Below are positions 42,206 to 51,744 of a stretch of DNA of 64,000 bases, piece after piece. A program made the position numbers and the translations under genes. The stretch's first letter is position 1. Each line of letters opens with the position of its first letter. A model generated the notes under the pieces. That model did not search any database. It was not told where the DNA came from and saw only the letters and a program-made list of their open reading frames with translations. This DNA is from Pseudoclavibacter sp. Marseille-Q3772 (lineage in GTDB: Bacteria; Actinomycetota; Actinomycetes; Actinomycetales; Microbacteriaceae), in contig NZ_OU745391.1 of assembly GCF_916618895.1 (NCBI RefSeq), forward strand, positions 1,364,001-1,428,000. Direction: 5' to 3'.

Positions 42206-43150
42206 TTAGGCGCTGTGCAGCCGTTCCACGAACTGCTTGAGCTGTTCGGGTGTGGTGATCTGATAGAGGTCTTTCGGTGGGATCTTTCCCGGGTCTACGG
42301 GAACGAGCTCGGATGAAGCATTAAACGAGGTGATCTCGAACCCAATCTGTAGCTTCACCTGACCACCGCTGGAATCTTCGGCGACCCCGTTTACTTCCAT
42401 CTTGTTGATGATGCCGTCCTCGTTGACCCAGATGTGAAATGGCACAAGCGTGTCATCGGGTAGGGATGCGTCAAGACCTTGGTTATTGCTCGAGCGGACC
42501 TTCAGTCCCGCTTCATCGAGCGCTCCGATAGAGACGGCGGTGGTGAAATGCTGTTCACCCGTCTCTGAGGTTGCCAGCTTCACCGGAACCGATTTCATCG
42601 ATTCGCGGGTGATATTCCACGCCTCGATCAGATTGCAGCTGAAGGCCACCGCGAACAGGTTGCAGGCCCGCTGGGGGTCCTGCATTCGCCCGAGATCGCC
42701 AATTGGTACTTGCACCCAGCTCTTGCCGTTGCTTGCCTGCTTCTTTAGCTCATCCCCGAGCAGGTAGTAGGTATCACCCGACCCGGCTTGATGCGACTGG
42801 TCGAACGAGTACCCCGTTTTACTACTGGAGAACTTCGAAACAAAACCTTCACCGTCAACCGAGGACTGGTACTCCAGGTGCACCCGCCAATCGGTTGCTT
42901 CGACGTGGTGGAAACCAACCGCCTGGAACTGCTTGAGTGACGCTAGCCCGGCCGTCGCATCCAGATTCAGGAGCGCATCACCCGCATCCTTGTGGAACGC
43001 AATCTTCTCATCGTGATGCGCCACCGCCCAGGGCTGCACTTCTACCTCTGGCAATAGCTGGCAGCCGGCGAGCAGGGCTGAACTCGACAGTGCAAGCAGG
43101 GTGAGGGATGCATGCCGGATGCGATCACGTGCTAATGACTTTTTCGCCAT
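42206..43150 (-). CDS. Lipoprotein, LppX/LprG-like in style
   Basis: A 314-residue exported lipoprotein. ATG at 43150 gives MAKKSLARDRIRHASLTLLALSS and a lipobox LLAGC. A GTG at 43156 would overlap the protease stop (TAGTG), so either start is possible. The mature part has two cysteines (RACNLFAVAFSCN) and a beta-rich ending with GVAEDSSGGQVKLQIGFEITSF. The overall type recalls actinobacterial lipid-binding lipoproteins, but I cannot assign it firmly. It follows the serine protease gene on the same strand. Confidence 0.7.
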   Translation of the reverse strand: MAKKSLARDRIRHASLTLLALSSSALLAGCQLLPEVEVQPWAVAHHDEKIAFHKDAGDALLNLDATAGLASLKQFQAVGFHHVEATDWRVHLEYQSSVDGEGFVSKFSSSKTGYSFDQSHQAGSGDTYYLLGDELKKQASNGKSWVQVPIGDLGRMQDPQRACNLFAVAFSCNLIEAWNITRESMKSVPVKLATSETGEQHFTTAVSIGALDEAGLKVRSSNNQGLDASLPDDTLVPFHIWVNEDGIINKMEVNGVAEDSSGGQVKLQIGFEITSFNASSELVPVDPGKIPPKDLYQITTPEQLKQFVERLHSA

Positions 43151-43155
43151 GATCA

Positions 43156-44226
43156 CTACCCCTGATCCAATTGGTTATACAAGTCCAAGGCCGTCTGTCC
43201 CAGCACCGGTGAGTTCGCGATGCCGGTGCCATCGACTGTCGAGGTCACGGCGACCAGGTATCCGGTACCGGTCTTGGCATCGTAGTCAGACATCCACGCA
43301 CCGCCGGAAGCACCCTGAGTCATATTGCAGGCGTGGGCGTAACCACCCTGCCAGTTCGATTGAAACGATGTGGATGCGCACATGTATTCGTCGCGGCCAT
43401 CAAATGGGTCGGCCGAGGGATAACCGATCTGCGTGAGGTACTGCACCGGCGTACCGAACGCGATTCCCTGTGCCCCGGTCACATCCTGAATACTCTTGCC
43501 GTCTTTTTCTTCCATGCGCAGGAACGCGTAGTCGTAGTTCCACCCCTCGTCGCTGGTGAGCATGCCGTTCTTATCGGTGCGTGCCTTATCGATGAACTGC
43601 TGCGGTACGACCATCTCTACAGCCGCCCAGGTGCCGTACGGTGCCTCGCGACCGTTATCGCGGTCGCCGGGAACGAAGTACACCGACTCGGCCAACTTGC
43701 CGGAACCGTCCGTTTCGGCAACACAGTGGCCGGCGGTGGCGACAATATCTCCCGATTTTGAATTCACCACCGTTGCTGAACACACGAAGGTGTCGCCGCC
43801 GTCAAAGGTGAAGTAGAGGCGGCCAAAGGTGGATGCGGATAGGCCCTGCCGATCGAAAACCTCAGCCTTGGGTACGTCGCCGTATCCCTTCGGTTGGCTC
43901 GGCATTGCCTCGGTGGCAGGCAGGTACGCGCCGGTGGCTGGGTCGCCGGGTCCGGGAGGCAAACCGTTATCGGGCGTCTTGAACTCCATACCCTCAGCGT
44001 TGTCGCGGCGTTCCGGATCAGACCAGAAATCGTGAGATTCGCCAGGGTTCTTGGCAAACTCCTGCCGCAGGCCCGAGTCATCGCTGGTGACCTCGGGTAA
44101 ATAGAGCTCGTATCCGCCCTCTGCAGGCACCGCCTCCACATTCGTGACGGTGCAACCGCTCAGCAGCAGTGCGGCGGCGCTCACCACAGCAAGCACTCCG
44201 TGGCGGCGGGTTGTTCGCGCTCGCAT
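43156..44226 (-). CDS. Secreted trypsin-like serine protease, lipid-anchored
   Basis: A protein of about 356 residues. The signal peptide ends LLLSGC, giving a lipoprotein. The chymotrypsin-fold triad is visible: histidine in IVATAGHCV, aspartate in NYDYAFLRM, serine in TQGASGGAW. Single cysteines before TAGHC and around CASTSFQ suggest disulfides. It acts outside the membrane, on unknown protein substrates. Start: ATG at 44226 is preferred because the Arg-rich n-region MRARTTRRHG follows; ATG at 44244 adds six residues. Confidence 0.88.
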   Translation of the reverse strand: MRARTTRRHGVLAVVSAAALLLSGCTVTNVEAVPAEGGYELYLPEVTSDDSGLRQEFAKNPGESHDFWSDPERRDNAEGMEFKTPDNGLPPGPGDPATGAYLPATEAMPSQPKGYGDVPKAEVFDRQGLSASTFGRLYFTFDGGDTFVCSATVVNSKSGDIVATAGHCVAETDGSGKLAESVYFVPGDRDNGREAPYGTWAAVEMVVPQQFIDKARTDKNGMLTSDEGWNYDYAFLRMEEKDGKSIQDVTGAQGIAFGTPVQYLTQIGYPSADPFDGRDEYMCASTSFQSNWQGGYAHACNMTQGASGGAWMSDYDAKTGTGYLVAVTSTVDGTGIANSPVLGQTALDLYNQLDQG

Positions 44227-44349
44227 CCAAACCTCGTTTCGCAAGAATTGCCTCTAGCTTCTCGCAGATTAGTCGCTGAAGGTATTCAACCTCTGACGTA
44301 CTTGTTCGTGCCGATCCCACGCCCAGCATGGTGGTGTTCCATAGCAAGC

Positions 44350-45399
44350 ATGGTTTCGCTATCGGTGTTAGATCTGCTCATGCTTCGACGAGGGGATAGC
44401 GTGCGGGATGCGCTGGGCAACGCACGTGAGTTGGTTCGGCTCGCTGATGCGCTCGGCGTCGCGCGCTACTGGGTCGCTGAACACCACAACTCGGAGGCGA
44501 TCGCCTCAACCTCGCCGGCAACCGTATTGGCATACCTCGGTGAAGGAACCGAGCGCATCCATCTCGGCTCCGGCGGCGTGATGCTGCCTAACCACGCGCC
44601 GTTTGTGATCGCCGAACAGTTCTCGCTGCTCAGCCACATGTATCCGGGCCGCATCGACCTCGGTTTGGGTCGCGCACCCGGAACCGACCCGATCACCGCG
44701 GCAGCGGTCCGAGGATCGGTGACAACCAGCGACCGGCAGGATGCGGTCAATCGCTATCCGCAAGAGGTGTTGGCACTTGCCGGATACCTCGGAGACGTTC
44801 GTAACCCCGACGAGGCCGAACATTTCCGCCGGCTGCGCGCGAGCGCCGATCTTCCGCAGCCACCGCAGCTGTGGCTGCTGGGGTCGAGTAACTATTCGGC
44901 GGCACTTGCGGGGCAGCTGGGGCTACCGTTTGCCTACGCCAACCATTTCGCATTCGGATCGAACCCGCGCGCCGCTTTTGCCGAATACCGTGAACACTTC
45001 CAGCCATCTGCGGTGTGCCCGAAGCCGCACACACTCATCACCGCATCCGTACTCATCGCAGACACCGAGGACGAAGCTCGCTTCCAAGACCTGCCCTCGC
45101 GAGTATTCCGATACCAGCTCATGAGCGGTAAACCCGAGGCGATGCTCACTGCGGCCGAAGCAGCGGCGTTTGCCGAACGGGTGGTGAACCCGCAGCTTTG
45201 GTTCCGGGCCACCGGTTCGCAGTACATCGGGCCGGCACCCCGGGTGATCGAGCAGCTCGCGCGCCTGGTCGAACAAACCGACGCCGATGAACTGATGGTG
45301 CAACTCGGCGGCAGCGACCCGCAGGTGCGTGCACACACCCTGCGCGAACTGGCGCCACTGATTACCGCTGCCGATGATGCGCAGCGTCAAGGAGAATAG
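44350..45399 (+). CDS. LLM-class flavin-dependent oxidoreductase (MsnO8-like)
   Basis: A 349-residue luciferase-like TIM barrel. From ATG at 44350 it begins MVSLSVLDLLMLRRGDS. ARYWVAEHHNSEAIASTSPA near residue 38 and RIHLGSGGVMLPNHAPFVIAEQF near 66 are the family landmarks, with GRIDLGLGRAPGTDP near 101. It should use FMNH2 and O2; the substrate is unknown. The frame is open another 150 bases upstream, but those codons lie in the divergent protease region and lack similarity. Confidence 0.88.
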   Translation: MVSLSVLDLLMLRRGDSVRDALGNARELVRLADALGVARYWVAEHHNSEAIASTSPATVLAYLGEGTERIHLGSGGVMLPNHAPFVIAEQFSLLSHMYPGRIDLGLGRAPGTDPITAAAVRGSVTTSDRQDAVNRYPQEVLALAGYLGDVRNPDEAEHFRRLRASADLPQPPQLWLLGSSNYSAALAGQLGLPFAYANHFAFGSNPRAAFAEYREHFQPSAVCPKPHTLITASVLIADTEDEARFQDLPSRVFRYQLMSGKPEAMLTAAEAAAFAERVVNPQLWFRATGSQYIGPAPRVIEQLARLVEQTDADELMVQLGGSDPQVRAHTLRELAPLITAADDAQRQGE

Positions 45400-45403
45400 G
45401 TCC

Positions 45404-47023
45404 ATGACCAACCTCACCGCCGACACCTTCGATGACCCGAGCGATACCCCCAGAAGCGACGATCTCGACCGCCTCAACCGCATCCGCGCGGCCTTTGCTG
45501 GCGCCGGGTACACCGTAGACGGCGTCAGCGAACGTCTCGGCGAGGCTGCGGCCGATGCTCTGCACCGAGATCTGCTGGTCCCGGCACAGCACGCGCTCGC
45601 GAACGCGAGTGATGAGGACGCGCTGGCAGCCCTCATCCGCATCTACCTGCTTGCCGAACCCGTGCCGCAACAGCTGCTCCCGGCAGCAGGCGAGCAGCTG
45701 GCAGCGGGTCTTGTTGAAATCGATCCGACGGACAGCCAGCGTGTGCGTGCTCGCGTAGATATTCGGCCCTATGCGGTGGCCGGCGCACCGGACGAACGCG
45801 GCGAGAGCCCCACGCTGAACCTCTGGGTTGCCAGCGACCTCGGTGGCCTGCAGGTCCCGGCGGATCAACCGCTGCGCCGCGACCACGTCGTCGGAATCGG
45901 GCCGGCCACGGCAAACCTGGCGCAGCTCACACCGCGCGAGCCGGTGGCAACGGCACTCGATTTAGGTGTCGGGATGGGGGTGCAGACCATGCACCTGCTC
46001 AGTCACGCCGACCACGTGGTGGCAACGGATATTTCCGCCCGCGCCATCGAGTTTGCCCGGTTCAACCTGCTGCTGAACGCGCCCGCGCTCGATATTGATC
46101 CGCACAACCTATCGGCACGCGTATCGTTGCGCCTCGGGGACCTGCTGGAACCGGTGGCCGACGAACGCTTTGACCTGATCGTCTCCAACCCGCCATTTGT
46201 GATTACCCCGCGAACTGAGCACGAGTCCGCGGCAGACCAGTACACCTACCGTGACGGCGGCAGGCCGGGTGACCGGCTCGTTGAAGAACTCGTTCGCAAC
46301 CTCGGTGCCTACCTCAATCCCCGAGGCATCGCCGTCATGCTCGGCAACTGGGAGGTGCACGAAGCCGACGATTCCTGGCACTCGCGACTGGAATCGTGGG
46401 CACCGGACGACACCGACCTGTGGGTCGTGCAACGCGAACAAGCCACCCCGATCGAATACGCCGATATGTGGTTGAAGGATGCGGCCGAAAACCGCGAGCT
46501 TCGCAATTGGCGGCAACAATTCGCCAGGTACCTGGACGACTTCGCCGCGCGAACAGTGAGCCACATCGGAATGGGAATCCTGCTGCTGCACGCCACTCCG
46601 GAAGCAGCCAGTGCCGTGCGCCGATTCGAATCGCTCGAACACCAGCTCGCACAACCGCTGGGCGCGGCAATCCGCGACGCATTCGACGCCGATGACTGGC
46701 TGCGTGAACGAAGCGACGCAGAACTCCTAGAAGAAACCTTTGTCGTAGCCGGCGATGTCACCGATGAACGATGGACCATCCCGGGGGAAGAACACCCCTC
46801 AGCGATGCTGCTTCGGCAGGGCGGATCATTCCGCCGCACCTTCCCAGAAAGCACCGAGCTCGCCTCATTCGTCTCCGTATGTGACGGTGAGTTAACCGGG
46901 CAGCAAATCGTCGTGGCAATTGCGGCATTATTGGAACTAGACTAGGACGCGTTGCTCGGCGCCATTGCCCGCGATGTGCGCGACCTCGTAGCGTACGGCT
47001 TCCTCATCCCGCGCTGGATGTAG
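45404..47023 (+). pseudogene. Class I methyltransferase interrupted near its 3' end by an in-frame TAG
   Basis: ATG at 45404 follows AAGGAG. The frame encodes 513 residues up to TAG at 46943-46945. Motif I is ALDLGVGMGVQTM and the N-methylase-type motif is FDLIVSNPPFVI, so it resembles HemK/RsmC-like methyltransferases with an N-terminal DUF7059-type domain. In the same frame directly after the TAG come 25 further sense codons ending in RDLVAYGFLIPRWM and a second TAG at 47021-47023. That segment looks like the natural C-terminus. The gene is either nearly intact with a 25-residue truncation or depends on readthrough. Confidence 0.75.
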
Positions 47024-47085
47024 GAGCGAGCGGCAGTACGCGCCGGATCGCATCCCCATCCACACCCCCGTCGAAGGGAGCCAAG

Positions 47086-47289
47086 ATGCAAACCACATAT
47101 CGGGTAATCGGTATGACCTGCGGTCACTGTGAGCTCAGCGTCCAAGAAGAACTCGGTGAACTTGCGGGAGTGACCGCGGTGACCGCCGACCACAGCACCG
47201 GCGTGGTCACGGTGGAATCCGAGTCTGAACCTGCGCTCGCGGATGTGCGAGCCGCCATCGAAGAAGCGGGATACACCCTCGAGTCCTAA
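47086..47289 (+). CDS. copZ: Copper chaperone, heavy-metal-associated domain protein
   Basis: A 67-residue HMA-fold protein with the copper site MTCGHC at residues 10-15 and the typical ending EEAGYTLES. It binds Cu(I) in the cytoplasm and hands it to the exporter encoded directly downstream. GAAGGGAGCC precedes ATG. Confidence 0.93.
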   Translation: MQTTYRVIGMTCGHCELSVQEELGELAGVTAVTADHSTGVVTVESESEPALADVRAAIEEAGYTLES

Positions 47290-47351
47290 CGACACTGCTG
47301 GTGTGCCCGGAACGGGATGGCGCGTCAATCGCGCCGTATCTGGGAGTCACA

Positions 47352-49589
47352 TTGCCTGCACCTGAACACGAGATCATCCTCGACCTCGAGGGTATGACCT
47401 GCGCCAGTTGCGCCAACCGCATCGAACGCAAGCTCAACAAGCTTGATGGTGTGGATGCGGCCGTGAACTACGCTCTGGCACAGGCGGTAGTGCATAGTGA
47501 AGAACCACTATCGCAGGAATCGCTGATCGACACGGTGCGCGCGGCCGGATATGACGCGCGAGTGCATGAGCACGGTGGCGATGGCGATGACGCGAATGCG
47601 CGCGAGCAGGAGTCAAAGACACTTCGGCGCCGCCTGTGGGTGAGCGCAGTGTTGGCGATCCCCGTGATAGCCACGGCGATGGTTCCCGCATGGCAGTTTG
47701 CGGGATGGCAGTGGGTTTCGCTGTGTCTTACGCTGCCGGTCGTGACCTGGGGTGCTTGGCCCTTCCACCGGGCAACGCTGCGGGGATTGCGTCATGGCTC
47801 CAGCAGTATGGACACGCTCGTGTCCCTTGGGATCACGGCGGCGATGTGCTGGTCGCTGTACGCCATGTGGTTCGGTCATGCCGGTGAGATCGGGATGACG
47901 CACGGATTCGAATGGCGACCCGTTGCGCAATCGGGACTGGGCAATGTGTACTTCGAGGTCGCGGCCGGGGTGACCGCATTCCTACTGCTCGGGCGCTATC
48001 TCGAGGCGAAAGCAAAGCAGCAAGCCGGATCGGCGCTACGCGAGCTGCTGGCGCTCGGGGCGCGTGATGTCGAGGTGATTACCGCCGAGGATCCTCGATC
48101 GACCGAGCGTATCGCTATCGACCGGCTGCGGGTCGGGCACCGGTTCGTGGTTCGACCCGGTGAGCGGATCGCTACCGATGGCGTTGTTCGTGAGGGAACT
48201 TCGGCCATCGACGCGGCCGTGTTCACCGGTGAGTCAGTTCCCGTCGATGTTCGCGAGGGCGACACGGTGACCGGCGCGACGGTAAATACCTACGGTCTGC
48301 TCGTAGTCGAAGCCACCCGGATCGGGAAGGACACCCAGCTATCGCGGATGGGGGAGCTTGTTGCGCACGCGCAGACCGAAAAAGCCCAGGCGCAGCGCCT
48401 GGCCGACCGGGTATCGGCGGTGTTCGTGCCGATCGTGCTGGTGCTTTCGCTGGTCACGCTCATTGCCTGGTTGGTCGCCACCGGGAATGCGGATATGGCC
48501 ATCACCGCGGCTGTGTCGGTGCTGATCATCGCCTGCCCCTGCGCGTTGGGTCTGGCGGTTCCGACCGCGTTCCTTGCGGGGTCTGGCCGCGGCGCAGAGC
48601 TTGGGATCTTGCTCTCCGGGCCGCAGGCGCTGGAACGCGCGCGCACAATCACCACTGTGGTGCTCGATAAAACCGGCACGATCACATCCGGCCAGATGCG
48701 CGTGCAGCAGCTCCTTCCCGTAGCTGCGGCGGGAGAGCAGGCGGATGCGGTCAGTTGCGATGACCTGCTTGCGCTAGCGGCAGCGGTCGAGCAGGGGAGT
48801 GAACACCCCATTGCGCGCGCTATTGTTCGGGCCGCGCAAGCACGCGAGCTTCAGGTGCCGGACGCAGCTCAGTTCGAAAACCTTCCGGGATTCGGGGCCG
48901 TCGCACAGGTGGCTGGTGTTCCGGTTCGCGTGGGGCGGCGGGATGCGGCCGAGCTGAGCGAGCAGGCACGTCGTGTTGTTTCGAAGCTTGCGCAGGCGGG
49001 CGAAACACCGGTGCTCGTGTGGCGCGATGGTGTGTTGCTCGGGGCGATTTCGGTCGCCGACACCGTTGCGGACGGGTCCGCGGAAGCGATTGCCACGATG
49101 CGTGATCTCGGATTGACGCCGGTGATGTGTACCGGAGATCACGAGCTGGTTGCCACCTCGGTCGCACAGCAGGTGGGTATCGAACGAGTGATTGCCGGGG
49201 TGCGTCCGGAGGGCAAGACCCGCGTGATCGACCAGCTGCAGCAAGCGGGTGCCACTGTGGCAATGGTTGGTGATGGTGTGAACGATGCACCGGCACTGGC
49301 CGCCGCCGATCTCGGTATCGCTATGGGTGGCGGTACGGATGTGGCCGCGGCTGCGAGCGATATCACGCTCGTGCGCAACGGACTGGTGGCTGCCGCCGAC
49401 GGTATCCGCCTCTCGCGCGCGGTGAACCGCATCCTGCGCCAAAACCTGGTGTGGGCGTTCGCATACAACGTGCTGGCGCTGCCGCTGGCCGCATTCGGCA
49501 TGCTCTCACCGATGATTGCCGGGGCGGCGATGGCCTTCTCGAGTGTGCTTGTAGTGACCAACTCACTGAGGCTGCTGAGGTTCCGATGA
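47352..49589 (+). CDS. copA: Copper-translocating P1B-type ATPase
   Basis: About 745 residues. One N-terminal metal-binding domain (MTCASC), helices, the actuator motif FTGESVPVD, the transmembrane copper site CPC (ACPCALGLAVP), the phosphorylation site DKTGT, the EHP region (GSEHPIARA) and GDGVNDAPAL. It exports Cu(I). The start is uncertain: TTG at 47352 has GGGAG five bases before it, while the frame is open from GTG at 47301. It directly follows copZ, and the two form the classical copper-efflux pair. Confidence 0.93.
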   Translation: MPAPEHEIILDLEGMTCASCANRIERKLNKLDGVDAAVNYALAQAVVHSEEPLSQESLIDTVRAAGYDARVHEHGGDGDDANAREQESKTLRRRLWVSAVLAIPVIATAMVPAWQFAGWQWVSLCLTLPVVTWGAWPFHRATLRGLRHGSSSMDTLVSLGITAAMCWSLYAMWFGHAGEIGMTHGFEWRPVAQSGLGNVYFEVAAGVTAFLLLGRYLEAKAKQQAGSALRELLALGARDVEVITAEDPRSTERIAIDRLRVGHRFVVRPGERIATDGVVREGTSAIDAAVFTGESVPVDVREGDTVTGATVNTYGLLVVEATRIGKDTQLSRMGELVAHAQTEKAQAQRLADRVSAVFVPIVLVLSLVTLIAWLVATGNADMAITAAVSVLIIACPCALGLAVPTAFLAGSGRGAELGILLSGPQALERARTITTVVLDKTGTITSGQMRVQQLLPVAAAGEQADAVSCDDLLALAAAVEQGSEHPIARAIVRAAQARELQVPDAAQFENLPGFGAVAQVAGVPVRVGRRDAAELSEQARRVVSKLAQAGETPVLVWRDGVLLGAISVADTVADGSAEAIATMRDLGLTPVMCTGDHELVATSVAQQVGIERVIAGVRPEGKTRVIDQLQQAGATVAMVGDGVNDAPALAAADLGIAMGGGTDVAAAASDITLVRNGLVAAADGIRLSRAVNRILRQNLVWAFAYNVLALPLAAFGMLSPMIAGAAMAFSSVLVVTNSLRLLRFR

Positions 49590-49668
49590 GCCGCAACAAC
49601 CCACCCGCTTGTTCACTGAGAGCGAACGGGCCTCGTATTGGTTCAATTCGTCTCGTTAGGCTCATTTC

Positions 49669-50196
49669 ATGACTGAGCTCCGGATCCGGCCAGCAACTGT
49701 CGATGACATTGAAGACCTGGTTCGTATTCATAACCAGGCGTGGCAAGAAACGTACGGTGGCACGATTCCGCAGGACCATCTGGACCTGAGCGCCAATGTG
49801 GATGATCGCCTCAAGTTTTGGCATGACGCGATCACCGAGGCCGATGAAAAAACCCGTGCCCGCATCCGCATCGGACTCATTGGCGACGAACCGGTTGGCT
49901 TTGTGTTCGCTCGCCCAACGCCTGAGGATGATGCGCCGCGCGGTGTGGAACTGCGCGTGCTTTACACCCTGAAGTGCGCGCACGGTACCGGGCTGGGGCG
50001 GATGCTGGTCGACTCGGTACTCGATCGGGATGCGGCATGGTTGTGGATGCTTGAAGGCAATGACCGCGCCGAAGCGTTCTACAAGAAGCTCGGGTTCCGT
50101 CGCGATGGCGAGCCGATCTACCGCTCGTGGCCGGACGGGCACCGCGATCTGCGACTCGTTCGAGACAAGCAGCCCGCGCTCGAACCGGTCGGCTAA
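49669..50196 (+). CDS. GNAT-family N-acetyltransferase
   Basis: A 175-residue protein. The N-terminal TELRIRPATVDDIEDLVRIHNQAWQETYGG is typical of GNAT enzymes, and the acetyl-CoA loop region is KCAHGTGLGRMLVDSVL near residue 103. ENNRAEAFYKKLGF-type sequence appears as GNDRAEAFYKKLGFR near 127. The substrate cannot be predicted. Its stop overlaps the stop of the convergent MFS gene by four bases. Confidence 0.88.
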   Translation: MTELRIRPATVDDIEDLVRIHNQAWQETYGGTIPQDHLDLSANVDDRLKFWHDAITEADEKTRARIRIGLIGDEPVGFVFARPTPEDDAPRGVELRVLYTLKCAHGTGLGRMLVDSVLDRDAAWLWMLEGNDRAEAFYKKLGFRRDGEPIYRSWPDGHRDLRLVRDKQPALEPVG

Positions 50197-51629
50197 TTCG
50201 CCTCGGTCTGCGGCTGTCCGGATGCCGGTAGCTTCGCGACTCGAGGCGTAGCCGGCACGGTCCACATCAGCGCCAAGCCGATGAGCAGGGTGAGCAGAAT
50301 GCCCCATACCCCCGCCTTCGGCACCATCAGTAGCGAGATGAACGCGAAGTACAGCAGGTTCGAGAGCCAACCCGCGGCGCGCCCCGTGGTGGAGTACAGG
50401 CCCATAAGCTCCCCTTCGCGTCCTTGCGGGATGACCCTTGCCATATAGCTCCTGGATGCGCTCTGCACCGGCCCGACAAAAAGGCACAGCACCAGCGCCA
50501 CGACCCAGAACGATGCGCCCACATCCGGCAACATCATCAGCGCCAGCCCGGCGATGATCATGCCGATCAGCGACCACACGATCGTTGATTTCGTGCCCAC
50601 GCGGGTTTCGATTTGTCCGCCAACGAGTGCACCGACTCCGGAAACGAGGTTGGCGACGATGGCGAACACCAGCACTCCGGTTGGCGAGAAACCGTAGACC
50701 TGCTGCGCCAGCACCGCACCCCATGCAAACACCGCATTCAGCCCGTCACGGAACACTGCGCTGGCGAGCAGGAACTGGAGGAGTTTGCGATCGGTGTGCC
50801 ACAGCGTGCGCAGTGTGCGCCACAGCTCGGCGTAGGCACCAACGAACGAAACCCGCTTTCCTGCCGTCGGGGATGCGGTGTGAGCGGGTACGCGGCGCAG
50901 GATCGGGATGAGGAATACCAGGTACCACAGGGCGGCAAAGACGATTGCGAGACGAATATTGAGTGCCTCACCCTCGGCACCGGAAGGAATCCCAAATAGC
51001 CCCGAACCCGGTGCGTCGCCGTTGAAATCCTGAATAAACAGCAACAGCAGCAATACGAGCAGCACGATCGACGAGATGTACCCCATACCCCAACCGCGGC
51101 CGGAGACGACCGAAACGTTGTTGCGCGTTGCAACCTGGGAGAGCATTGCGTTGTAGTTCACAAAGGCCAGCTCGCTGAACACTGTGCCGAGTGCCAATAG
51201 CAGCGCACCAATCGCGAGGAACTTTGCATCCGGTACCACCATGAACATGGCGAGCATGACGGCGGCAACGAGCCCGGAAAACACGGCCAACATGCGCTTG
51301 CGTGCGCCCGAGCCGTCGGCGGTGCGGCCGAGCGCTGGCGCGAGGAGCGCTACCAGGATGCCCGCGGCCAGGTCGAATCCGGATACCACCTGCTGTGAGT
51401 GCGCCTGCGCTGCAATGTACGCCGGATCTTCTTTCGGGAGCGCGGCGATTGCCGGGTCGAATAGCAGCGAGCTGGTGAGGTAGGTGGCAAATACGAAGGT
51501 GACGATCACCGCCTGCCAGCTGGACTGGGAGAGGTCGTAGAGCTGCCAAGCGAATGCGCGGCGGCGCTGTTCGCGCGGGGACAGCGTGGTGCCGTCGAGC
51601 GTTGTCACGGTCTCGGATGGGGTGCTCAT
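50193..51629 (-). CDS. MFS transporter, UMF1/Atg22-like
   Basis: A 478-residue transporter from ATG at 51629. It has about twelve helices; the N-terminal segment WQLYDLSQSSWQAVIVTFVFATYL is characteristic of the Atg22/UMF1 branch. The frame is open upstream for 39 codons, but those are low-complexity and overlap the divergent promoter region. Substrate unknown. Divergent from the zinc-ribbon gene with 115 bp between starts. Confidence 0.88.
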   Translation of the reverse strand: MSTPSETVTTLDGTTLSPREQRRRAFAWQLYDLSQSSWQAVIVTFVFATYLTSSLLFDPAIAALPKEDPAYIAAQAHSQQVVSGFDLAAGILVALLAPALGRTADGSGARKRMLAVFSGLVAAVMLAMFMVVPDAKFLAIGALLLALGTVFSELAFVNYNAMLSQVATRNNVSVVSGRGWGMGYISSIVLLVLLLLLFIQDFNGDAPGSGLFGIPSGAEGEALNIRLAIVFAALWYLVFLIPILRRVPAHTASPTAGKRVSFVGAYAELWRTLRTLWHTDRKLLQFLLASAVFRDGLNAVFAWGAVLAQQVYGFSPTGVLVFAIVANLVSGVGALVGGQIETRVGTKSTIVWSLIGMIIAGLALMMLPDVGASFWVVALVLCLFVGPVQSASRSYMARVIPQGREGELMGLYSTTGRAAGWLSNLLYFAFISLLMVPKAGVWGILLTLLIGLALMWTVPATPRVAKLPASGQPQTEAN

Positions 51630-51744
51630 TCCGCGGATTGTAGGCAATCCCGGCAACGAAGAGCTGTCGCAACTGGCGCCACGGGGCAAAGAACGAGAGA
51701 AAAGCAGGTCGATCGAGGTAAGTTTGGGCAAGGGAGGATGGGAC

